Of a stretch of DNA of 25,871 nt, positions 9,301-17,800 are shown one piece after another. The notes below the pieces were generated by a model, which saw only the letters and a program-made list of their open reading frames with translations, made no database searches and had not been told where the DNA came from. The DNA is from a virus. The stretch is taken from the IMG/VR virus record IMGVR_UViG_3300042463_000344, positions 1 to 25,871 of that record. One strand, given 5' to 3'. Within the stretch, counting starts at the first letter, position 1, and each line of letters starts with the position of its first letter. The translations under genes were made by a program, and so were the position numbers.

Positions 9301-12300
9301 TCAATAATCTTAGCTCTGTATTCTGCACTTGCTAGTTCAGCGTTAACTATTAACTCTCCGTTCTCGTCAAGTTCAGGCTCGTACATAAACAATTTATCTA
9401 TGTCAAAGTCAGATCCAGACTTAGTTACGATTGAAGGAGGTACAACCATTACAGGACCACCTACAGTTGCTAAGAATCTACGTACTCTAAAGTACTCCAT
9501 AGAGTTTAATCCTTGTACAGGAATACGTACACCTACAAGAGTTATCTTAGCTGAGTGTGTCTTAACCCATTGAGGATCATCTAGTGCGTCATTAAGTCTA
9601 TCTAGTGTTCCAATAACTTCTCCGTTCCAAACTAAATTAAGCAAGGGAGCATGTTTCTTTGCGTTAAATGGAATCAAAACATCAGCAGGTTGAGTTACAC
9701 CATCCTCAATGCGATAGTCTCTTAAACCGCTTACATTGAATTCTTTTGATATAGTCTTAATCTCATCAACAGTAGGCTTTTGTTTACGGGTACCTAGTTT
9801 GTTAAATCCTGAGGAAGCCAACTGAATATAAGCCTCACCAAACATCTTAGGCTTCAATACACGCTTAGACAAAGCACTAGAGATGATTTGGTCTATGAGA
9901 GATCTTTGTACTCCTGCATCCAATGAAAATACAAACTGATTGTTATTAGAAGGTCTAATAAAGTCATAGACAGAACTAGGTACTTCTTTCTTATCAAACT
10001 CTCTATGTAACCAGTTAGTAAAGTCTTTTGTGTTAATGCTAGTCAGTTTTCCTTCTGCGTTAACAGTTGCTCCAATCTTAGAATAAATTTTTGCTTTCTC
10101 TACCTCTACAATAGTTTTAATGTTATTAATAAACGCCTCTTGTAAAGCTTCTATCTTATCTTGAATGTGTGCATACTTAGGGTTAATCTTACCTGATACA
10201 AAAAAGTTAGAGAAAATTAACTTAACCATCTGAGTAGACAAGGTTGCTTCTCCCTTAAACTTAGGAGCAATATACTGTTGTCTACGGAGACCATCTATTG
10301 GAAGTCTTACAATAAGATTAGGATCTACCTTAGTTACTTCTAAAGCTCCATTTGCATTAGGTACTGGAATCTTTTTACCATTCAACTCAACAGAATTGTA
10401 AAAAGCCATTTCATTTACAGGAAGAGACATCTTATTACCACTAGAGAAAGTAGACATGTCTACTCCTTTGTCTAGGTAGTCAAACATAAGATTCTCTAAG
10501 TCTGTATCAAATACCATAGAAGGACTTAATGGGAACACAGAATACTTACCTAGTACATTGTACTTGTTGTAATCTGTAGGTGATCCATAGTATCCTAGCT
10601 TAAGTGAAGTCAGTATTCCAAGATTACTCTGTCTAACCAACTCTTTTACTTTAGCAAGATCTTCAGTAGAGTTAGATTGTCTATAGTTTTTAATTGCCTG
10701 TAATACCTTTACCTCATGTTTATAAGCTTCTTCTAGTTCTGGAAGCCATTCTCCAATAGAATTTAAGTAGTATCTTATAAAGTCTAAGCCTGCGTAAGCC
10801 TGAGCATTCGCTTCTTCGTCTTGTACTAGTACTGCATCAGTATTTGAGTCTATTTGAGCAGACTCTCTTGCAAGTTCCTCTGGACTCAAGGGACCCTTAG
10901 CTGCTACCAAAGCATCTAAGTAGTTTTGTCTAATACTTTCTTTGATAGAAGACTTAGCAACTTCATCTAAATACTCAAAGGTTTTGATATCCTCATACTG
11001 TACGTAGTTTAAATTAGTATCATAAGGTCTACCTTTTCCTTTTCCTCTTTGTACTTCTTCAAGTCCTCTACTAAGAGATGGATCTGTATTCCAAGAGTTA
11101 ATGTCTTGTAGGTCTAATCTAGGTTGTTTACCTGGAGAAATTGCAGGACCAAGACGTTTGAATGCTTCCCTCCATTCATTATTTTTAATCTTATAATTAG
11201 AAGGATCACCAATTAACAAGTGCATCACTTCTACTTGGTGAGCAAAATAATTAGTAGTAAAGTAAAGAAGAACAGAATCTATCTCCTCTGATGTATAGGC
11301 AGTCCCATCTTGCTTTTTGTGGATACGATAAAATTCTTTTGCAAGATTCTTAGACTCTCCCTTACTTAAAATTTCATTAAAAGAAACTTTCAATACATCA
11401 GCAGAACTCTTAAAGTATGCTGTAACAGCATCTTTAAATGGACCATAGAGACTATTAGCACTCAAACCAAACATACCCCTAAGAGTCAACTTAAGAGCTT
11501 CTTTGTTAGGAGCCTCATTAACTGCTTCTTTTACTTTATCTTTAATGTCTTGTGGAAGTATAGTGTCTAGTATGATAAACTCAGATCCAGCTTTTTCTTT
11601 TCTCGTAGACTTAGCTCTGTCGTCAAACATACGCATAGCCTCAAAGTTCAAGTAGTTCTGCATCTGTCTGATAAAGTCAGAGGATACTACAGCTTGATTC
11701 TTGAACTGATACTGATCATATTTAAAATATTCCCTTTCTCCTCTGTTTCCAGACAAACGTGTAGCAAAAGAACTAGACTTTGCTCCTACCCTCATGTTTT
11801 CTATGGTAGCGTCTTGGATAAAAGAAAGGAAGTCTTGTAGGAGTTTTCCGTCACCAGATAAGTTAGTTGTCTTATCTCCTCTAGTTTTACCAATAGTAAA
11901 GCCTGACATGTTTAAAACCTCTAAGTATACTCCTTCGCCTGAGTTAGTAGTCCTCCTAGTTCCATCGTCTTTACGGAACATAGCATTCATAACTAAACTA
12001 TACTCAAGGAAGTTATTAGACTCTGGGTTTAAGTGTCCTTCTAGTTCGTAGATGTTTTTTACATTGTTAATCTTAGATGCTGAGTCTAACAAGTGATTCC
12101 ACTCTCTTACTGCGTACTCTAAGTTTCCTTCTGGATTTAAATAAGAAGCAGAGTTAGAGATATTATAAAGTTTTTCTATAGTAGAAAAAGCAGAAGTTCT
12201 TTCGTTGTCGAGAGTAGCTGCCTTAAAATGTTTTTCAAAGTATTCTTTAATTACTTTGTTCTTCTCTCCTGACTTAAGTTCTTTAATTTGTTCTTTCAAC

Positions 12301-14720
12301 TGTTTAGATATATCAGAAGAAAGAGCAAGCAGTGGATTATAAGAGATAGTAGGGGTGTTAAGATTTTCCCCAGAAGAATCTATAAGGCTAAGAAGCTTCA
12401 GCTTAAACAAAGCATTGTTAGCTATCTTGACAAGGTTTCTTAGGTTTGTAGTAGTAAAGATAGGATTAACTCCTAACTGTAATTCTCCACGCTTATTAAA
12501 CAATAAGTTAGGATTCTTGTCTGCAATTAAGTTGATACCAAAGGCATCATTTAAGAATTCAAAAGCAACTTGATCAGAAGTGAATCCATTCTCTGTGTAA
12601 GCTCTATAGTCAGATAGTACACTAGCCCTATCATAAACTGCTAGATCTATTTCTTTAGGATCTATTAATCTGTACTTACGTAGTCTATTACTTACAAAGT
12701 CTTGGTCAAAGAACTCTATCAGTTTGTCTTGAGAAAGAGTATTGTTTAAGAATGCTTTTGTTTCCAGACGTTTTTCTTTCTTCTTAGTTACAGCAGACAA
12801 TTCATTTTGCACCAAAGATTTGATCTCGTAAGGATATACCGTAGGCATTGCAGCAAACTGCATAAACTGAGATTTAAGTGCGAGCTGAGAAAGACTTAAA
12901 GAAGTATCAGTAGGAGGAAGTCTATCAATTAATTGTCTTAACTGAGGAGCAATATCTAATGTATTCTCTAATCTTTGTATAGCCTCTTCGTAAGAAATTG
13001 ATCCACTTACTTTACTTAAGACTAAGTTTTTATTTCTTAAGAAATCACCTGACTGAGGTAATCCGAATGAAGGACCTGTAGCAGTAACCATTTCTCCTAA
13101 AGAGTTATAGTATGTGCCAGGAAGAATCTTAATTAACTGGAGAATTTCAGGAGAAGCTAGAGACATAGGGTCTACGTCTTCTGCGTTAGCAAAACTTCTA
13201 CTATCCCTTCTTAACTCTGATTCATCTTGGTCATCTATTCGGTTGTCTACATCGTAAGACTTCTTATTCTCTTCTAAGTAAAATACTCCACCCTTAGATG
13301 CTCTCTGATGATTCTCTACTACAGTAGCCCAACCATCGTTTGCTGCAGTTCTTACTACTAATCCTTTTAAGTTTTTAACACGTAGCTTAAGTACTTCTGC
13401 AGTAGCCTCGTCAGCAGTAGTTGCTTCTTCCTCTAATGCACGGATATACTGTAACATAGAGTTTCTAGCACTTTCATATAGTTGAGGCAAGTATACTTGC
13501 TTAAGATCTTTGTTCAACAAGAAAGACATTTCTAACTTAATCTTAGTACCATCACTTGTCTTAAAGTCATCCATTGCCTTACTTAGGAAGAAGTCAATAG
13601 CACTAAAGATCTCTGCAGCTTCTAAAGCATTATACTCAAATGGAATTGTTCTTCCGTCTTTAGCTACATAGTTAATCTGAAAAGATTTGTTTCTGTTTAA
13701 TACTTTCTCACTAATGTTAGTAACACTAGGCGTGTACTCATATATTTTACCTGCGTAGAGTTTTTCAAACAAAGCAGTTATACCGTCTTGTACTTCTTCT
13801 GCAGGTCTAGAAGCAATCTCTTGAGGTGAAGCATTAAATATACTTGTTAAGAAATCCCAGATCTTTTGAAACAAGTTTCTTACAGGAGCTTCTATTCTAG
13901 GAACAACTACTTCAGGATTAGACTTATTCAAAGAAAAAGACCTAAACTCTTCTGCAAGTACTTCTTCTATTTGACGACTAGTCAAAGCATAGTAAGGAAC
14001 TTGAACACCATTAATAAGAGCAGTAGACGGTCTTGATTTAACTGACTGGTACAAAGCAATTCTTTGTTCCTTAGTCATGAATCGCTGTGTAAATTCGTGC
14101 CAACCTTCATGATAAAGATCTGAGTAATCAGATCCTTTGTATAAAGTAATTGCTGACTTAGTCCAAGTAGCAAAAGAACTTTCCTCTTTGTTCTGCATGT
14201 TTGCAAAATCTACAAACAAAGAAAGAGGCGAAGTCTTAAACCAAACATAAGAGTCAAGTAATTGTCTTCCGTTAGCTATCTTACGTGCTTCGTCAAAGGC
14301 TACCCTTCTAATAGATTCATCTAGTACACGTTCTGCTTTAAATCCTTGAGCAATGAATCTCATTACTCTTTCAGAAGCTTTTTCTAAGGTTTCATTTTCT
14401 TGTACAAAGTCATGGATAATGTTTGCCTGTTCTTGTATAGGAAGATTATCAAATCCAGGATTACTCTTCTGTAACTTCTTACTGTAATAAATACTAGTAG
14501 CAAGAGTTGCTTGCTTTACGTTATTGTAAGAGCCTAAGAAATGATTGTATAAAGGATTATCAATTACTGTTTCTTTCCCCTTTACTGTAACTACCTTCTT
14601 GTCTAGAGGATAGCCACCATTCCTATTCCATACAAAGTAAGCGAAGTCTTCTCCTACAAGATTAGTAAGGTTTGTGAACTCCGCACGTACTTTATTATCA
14701 CTTAAATTTGGACAAATCAT
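6345..14720 (-). CDS. crAss-like virion RNA polymerase, with N-terminal HExxH and C-terminal NADAR domain, 2,791 aa
   Basis: This is the probable RNA polymerase packaged in the virion and injected with the genome to transcribe early genes. The key evidence is SGSDFDIDKL with DFDID at residues 1771-1775. It is preceded by a VRIPVQGLNS segment resembling the R-P-x-x motif before the catalytic DxDxD loop of the beta'-type double-psi barrel. DFDID is the catalytic motif reported for the phi14:2 virion polymerase. The N-terminus (MICPNLSDNKVRAEF) matches a start I recall from crAss-like giant proteins. HEGWH at 204-208, followed by EEVLAEEF ~50 residues later, looks like a zincin fold. An acidic then Ser/Thr/Pro linker (~2560-2624) leads to a NADAR-like domain (2626-2776). 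An upstream promoter box gives a ~45-base leader. The C-terminal fusion is unusual as far as I know. Confidence 0.9.
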   Translation of the reverse strand: MICPNLSDNKVRAEFTNLTNLVGEDFAYFVWNRNGGYPLDKKVVTVKGKETVIDNPLYNHFLGSYNNVKQATLATSIYYSKKLQKSNPGFDNLPIQEQANIIHDFVQENETLEKASERVMRFIAQGFKAERVLDESIRRVAFDEARKIANGRQLLDSYVWFKTSPLSLFVDFANMQNKEESSFATWTKSAITLYKGSDYSDLYHEGWHEFTQRFMTKEQRIALYQSVKSRPSTALINGVQVPYYALTSRQIEEVLAEEFRSFSLNKSNPEVVVPRIEAPVRNLFQKIWDFLTSIFNASPQEIASRPAEEVQDGITALFEKLYAGKIYEYTPSVTNISEKVLNRNKSFQINYVAKDGRTIPFEYNALEAAEIFSAIDFFLSKAMDDFKTSDGTKIKLEMSFLLNKDLKQVYLPQLYESARNSMLQYIRALEEEATTADEATAEVLKLRVKNLKGLVVRTAANDGWATVVENHQRASKGGVFYLEENKKSYDVDNRIDDQDESELRRDSRSFANAEDVDPMSLASPEILQLIKILPGTYYNSLGEMVTATGPSFGLPQSGDFLRNKNLVLSKVSGSISYEEAIQRLENTLDIAPQLRQLIDRLPPTDTSLSLSQLALKSQFMQFAAMPTVYPYEIKSLVQNELSAVTKKKEKRLETKAFLNNTLSQDKLIEFFDQDFVSNRLRKYRLIDPKEIDLAVYDRASVLSDYRAYTENGFTSDQVAFEFLNDAFGINLIADKNPNLLFNKRGELQLGVNPIFTTTNLRNLVKIANNALFKLKLLSLIDSSGENLNTPTISYNPLLALSSDISKQLKEQIKELKSGEKNKVIKEYFEKHFKAATLDNERTSAFSTIEKLYNISNSASYLNPEGNLEYAVREWNHLLDSASKINNVKNIYELEGHLNPESNNFLEYSLVMNAMFRKDDGTRRTTNSGEGVYLEVLNMSGFTIGKTRGDKTTNLSGDGKLLQDFLSFIQDATIENMRVGAKSSSFATRLSGNRGEREYFKYDQYQFKNQAVVSSDFIRQMQNYLNFEAMRMFDDRAKSTRKEKAGSEFIILDTILPQDIKDKVKEAVNEAPNKEALKLTLRGMFGLSANSLYGPFKDAVTAYFKSSADVLKVSFNEILSKGESKNLAKEFYRIHKKQDGTAYTSEEIDSVLLYFTTNYFAHQVEVMHLLIGDPSNYKIKNNEWREAFKRLGPAISPGKQPRLDLQDINSWNTDPSLSRGLEEVQRGKGKGRPYDTNLNYVQYEDIKTFEYLDEVAKSSIKESIRQNYLDALVAAKGPLSPEELARESAQIDSNTDAVLVQDEEANAQAYAGLDFIRYYLNSIGEWLPELEEAYKHEVKVLQAIKNYRQSNSTEDLAKVKELVRQSNLGILTSLKLGYYGSPTDYNKYNVLGKYSVFPLSPSMVFDTDLENLMFDYLDKGVDMSTFSSGNKMSLPVNEMAFYNSVELNGKKIPVPNANGALEVTKVDPNLIVRLPIDGLRRQQYIAPKFKGEATLSTQMVKLIFSNFFVSGKINPKYAHIQDKIEALQEAFINNIKTIVEVEKAKIYSKIGATVNAEGKLTSINTKDFTNWLHREFDKKEVPSSVYDFIRPSNNNQFVFSLDAGVQRSLIDQIISSALSKRVLKPKMFGEAYIQLASSGFNKLGTRKQKPTVDEIKTISKEFNVSGLRDYRIEDGVTQPADVLIPFNAKKHAPLLNLVWNGEVIGTLDRLNDALDDPQWVKTHSAKITLVGVRIPVQGLNSMEYFRVRRFLATVGGPVMVVPPSIVTKSGSDFDIDKLFMYEPELDENGELIVNAELASAEYRAKIIENILDKNVYLKGKALFLDNLFDSESFREAGLVSQEIDSIKKMISDLKGIKTSGEEDDIAYFKENIGPLNMKLGIAIERFKTLRNQDPNVVQFLENLAQYKEVLSEMENISEKLIKGSASNNMISVISGVLSEASIYSEFTKPNVNKILPEIAREYQALKGRDSKIDSSAMFLIETSIRIFTENNLGKKSLGVDAKTNALHKLFQQVGLRFASNPQNIDINSFYLLKSNKNPNTGEIELGGLYDADGVNLISDVINEFINGHVDIEKEDWINFFNADRERTPLILQMVLNGTPVKDAILLVNQPIIQHYIRSSKITKVGKALGQKSASLFKDYITPAMNYLDITPVTVDGIVDEAATVEKVLSMPSINKALSAKNFNKENFAPNPYVRRFAYDKIKANRNTPEGQSALEAQLAFAAQYYVVKEQNKILLELTSNIDFNTSSYRINTEFYATTQNIKVAAPNFAAEGFNRILESSVVAPFNILEDTEKLIDQVWDFFSLEEIKEHLYNVKESYGKYWGRDESVTNYNQLVNSFMLSFIQNMPSLKSFQDSYGISSGLFDLKSANNLRTRFDKLFSSTEDKALKRFAENNLILNNFSPISIPDSNYFYPGMITNEKDVDTVNAAQKAFSDGLNHPNPEVSKFFRDLANGVLVSQGFNIKYRSIQNFIPLEAKSDLMIELSIALKKIKIGLSKPVEEMTEKDSEDAMAFMSLLESTTSMHANLYWPSKDNDFIPTAYMKAFPNFKEEEAKAVTTEKKNSRVTNQDDLDEAKLYAQQSDNDVPSMDELDEEQLITRRLIAKGKTVPAKTPATSVSTNVSPASNKINIYAGGKGENAELSNFAVRPFSETWDLSPLGMDSETLTFNTVEGAFQATKILYSADLKNYDLLPQFQKSSGAQAKALGQKIKGLDTEAWDSNSSVVMKDLIKKSFEQNPDALAKLIATGNATLTHTQDKSKWAKEFPRILMEVRAELRDNNLEGFDFEVTKCIVD
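6390..6845 (-). other. NADAR (YbiA/DUF1768-like) domain region of the polymerase protein
   Basis: Residues 2626-2776 of the polymerase polypeptide follow the NADAR family pattern in order: ELSNFAVRPF (family W/L-SNF-PF), FNTVEGAFQATK (family TVE-yFQa-K, with the conserved Glu at 2669), AQAKALGQKIKG (family AkalGr), VMKDLIKKSFEQNP (family vM---raKF-qnp), LAKLIATGNATLTH (family LLaTG-a-LvE) and a C-terminal KWAKEFPRILMEVRAELR. Known NADAR proteins are N-glycosidases; some remove ADP-ribose from guanine bases in DNA and others act in riboflavin metabolism. The Glu is kept, but the usual Gly/Asn-rich 'WG-G--G-N-LG' segment is reduced to KWAKEFPRIL, so activity is not certain. Confidence 0.75.
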
Positions 14721-14765
14721 TTCTTATGTTAGTTAATACTATAGATTAATGTTTACTGGGTGTAT

Positions 14766-14775
14766 TACAAATATA
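14766..14775 (-). promoter_or_regulatory. Promoter -7 box (TATATTTGTA) for the RNA polymerase gene
   Basis: The 85-base gap upstream of the polymerase gene contains TATATTTG (14775-14768) extended to TATATTTGTA. A TTG 22 bases upstream is slightly far for a -33 element. The box sits in a 6-bp palindrome (GTATTA/TAATAC, 14762-14779), which could be an operator. The remainder of the gap holds a 6-bp ATTGAA/TTCAAT stem without a U tract and an A/T-rich leader to the ATG at 14720. Confidence 0.5.
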
Positions 14776-14805
14776 ATACGTTATTGAAAGTATGCTTCAA
14801 TTATG

Positions 14806-17800
14806 TTAAGCTAAATCGTCTAAGTCTCCTTTACAAGCATCTTTAGATTCTTTTGCTTGTGCTCTCAACTCATCTTCGTTTAACAAAGCATCACTGAAGG
14901 GAGAATCGCTTGCTTGTTCTACTTTCTCAACTTCACCTACACGCATAGCGTTTAAAGCACTCATAGAACGTTTAGGAGGAGCAGGTTGAGTAGGTTGTCC
15001 TAAAGCAGTCAGTTCGGCATCATACTTAGCATTTACTTTAGAAATTGTATCTTCTATAAAATCTTTACTAAGAGGTTTTTGTCGTCTACCATCTTCTCGT
15101 TTTACAAAAACATCAAATTCTGCTAACTCTTCTTGTCTTCTTTTTTCTATGTCAGCTTTAGCATCTGTAGGTTGAGTAGTAACTACAGGAGTAGGATTAG
15201 TAAACTGCTGATAGGTTTGAATAACAGCTTCCTGAGGATTAGCAAGATCTATAGTAGCCATTATTCTTGGGGTACCATAAGTCTTTCCAAAAGGAACATT
15301 AGGATCAACAAGAATAACTGTAACAGGTTTTTCTCTACCTTCTACGTTGACTCTGCCTAAGAAATGTGAGGCGTAAACAGCATCAGGATCGTTAGGATCG
15401 TATTTCCTTCTCTCAATACTAACAGAAGGTACTCCTGGTTCTCTTACCAACTTAAAATAGTAGATATCAGTAAGCTTAGTAGGATCAGCTAAAACAGTGT
15501 TTAGTGCTATGTTATAGAACTCTTCTCCTACTTTTTGCATAGGATCAACTAAGTAGTCAGCACCTGGACTTTTCTGTGCCGCAGATAATGCTCTATCAAA
15601 GGGAAGTATAGAAAGGTTCTTAACTTTATTCTGTACTCCTGCTACTACCATACTAGGTTTAGGCGCAGTAGGGGGAGGCGTAGGAGTCTTGGGTACCTCA
15701 GGAGCTTTAGGAGCTGTTCCTGTAATTTCAGGAAACTGCTTTTCTAAAGATTCTGGGGCTAAGTAGATTACCTTGTTTACTGGCATAGCTACTTGACCGT
15801 CTTGAATTGGGAAGTTATGAGTGTCTTTTATATACTGTGCATAAGATTGAGTAACCATGCCAGAGGGTTTAAATCTCATAATAGGTTCTCCACTTCTCAT
15901 TAGAGCTAAACTTGCTTTGTAGTAATGATTCTTTAATTCCTTAGCAAATTCTTCTTTTGTTAGCACTTCATTCTTAAAGCCTGTAGCAGTACCTGTAGAT
16001 TTTACAATGATTACAGGGAACTGACCTGGACCAGGATACTCCTCATTCACAAAGAAGTGCAAACGATCTTTCTTATTTACTTGGTTAATCAAGTTAAACA
16101 AATATTCTTCTGCCTCTTTAGGACTACTGAAGTATGGATTCTCCTCTGAGAAATACAAGTCAGCAAGAGCATCTGCTTCTTGGGGATCTATCTTGTTGTT
16201 TGTTAACAAGGTAGGATTACCGTTGTTATTAAAATAAACACGACCTTTACGGAAAGAATAGTTTTTACCAAATATAGGTTCCCTAGGATCTTCTGCAATT
16301 TTAAATTCTGCGATACCTGCTTTCTGTACATTATCTACCTCTACTTCACTACCAACCTTGTAGCTAGTTATAGGAGCCTCAAGCATTACACCAGAAGATA
16401 CACTGTGATCGAAGTCTATACTAGGTAAAGTATCAGCAAAAGAGTTTGCATCTTTAATGAGTTTAGTCATAGCCAACATTCTTTCATAGTTAGCTTGGTT
16501 TTTACTTCTTAGGTTTTCTTTGTCACCACCCAACTCTTCGTAATCATTTTCTACTCTTTCACTAATTCTAAAACCTTGTGCTTCTATTCTAGGAAAGTTT
16601 AATTCAAGCGGTAATCCATCTTTCAATATAGTATTTCCATCTTCGTCTACTGCTGTGATAATGACTTGAGGATCGACAAACAAACCTGTACCTACTGGAT
16701 ATACTTTACCTCCTTTAAACTTTGCATCTACAGAAGTAAAGAAGAATCTTAAGTTGCCTTTGTCAAAGAAATTTTTACCTAGAATGAGATCTAATGGAGC
16801 TAACAACAAGTCTAGATCTTCATCAGATAAACTATTCCAAGTATCTAAAGACATCTGGTTTTCTGAGATATGATTGGTAATCTTATTAAACTCAACTAAT
16901 GCTTCTGCTTCTGTAGTAATAGCTTCGTTGTTTTCTACAATATGATTAAGCAGGAACAACTTTCTATTCATTACCCTCATCCTTACACCTGGAGTAGTAG
17001 CTATATATTCTATTAAAGCTACATTACGTAGTGTAGCAGGATCTGTTGACTTCTGATTAGCTGCATTATATTCTACTGCAACTGTTCTCAGTGGAGAAGC
17101 CAAAGATTCTAGTTGGGTAAGTCTTGCTTGTACTTGTTGAGTTACTTCGTTGTTTAGTTTATCTACCTTGGTTCCTTGCTTAGGAGTAGGAGCATTTTTA
17201 CTAGTTGTTGCCTTAGCAGGACTAGGAGTAACTGGAGTAGGGGTTGGAGTGATAGGTGCAGTGGGAGTAGTTCTACTACTTACTCTATCTGCAGGCATGT
17301 CGTTAAGGAAATACCTGTCTGCAATAAACTTAAGGAATATAACTGCATTCTGTTTATTCTCGTTTCCTTTGTTCTCTCTCCAAACATTTAAGTAAATATT
17401 TCTAAATTCTTCTGGAGTAATCTTTTTATCTAAGAGATCATCTAATGCATTAATTAAAGTATTGTAGTCTTTAGTATTTTGAGTAAACACTGAAGACAAC
17501 CTGTTCTTAACTGCCGACTCAAATGCCTTAGCAAATCCTAGAGGACTAGCCTTTGCTCTGTCAATCATACGATTATAACCAGCAAGATACATTTCGTCTC
17601 TATTAGACTCTCCTGACTCACTCACTACTTCAGGAGTACTTGCAACTTGATTAGCAATATTACTAAATTCCGCTTGTTCTTCTTTCTCTGTCTCTCCTCC
17701 TTCTACTACTTGTGTATCTAGTATCTGTTGAGATTTCTTTTGAGCCCTTCTCTGTATAAGCGCTTCTCTTGCCTGATCTAACTCCTCCTGGGTATATTCT

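Noticed and set aside
14781-14800. Stem ATTGAA/TTCAAT after the 2,051-aa gene as a terminator
   Set aside because: It is only 6 A/T-rich base pairs with no following U tract.
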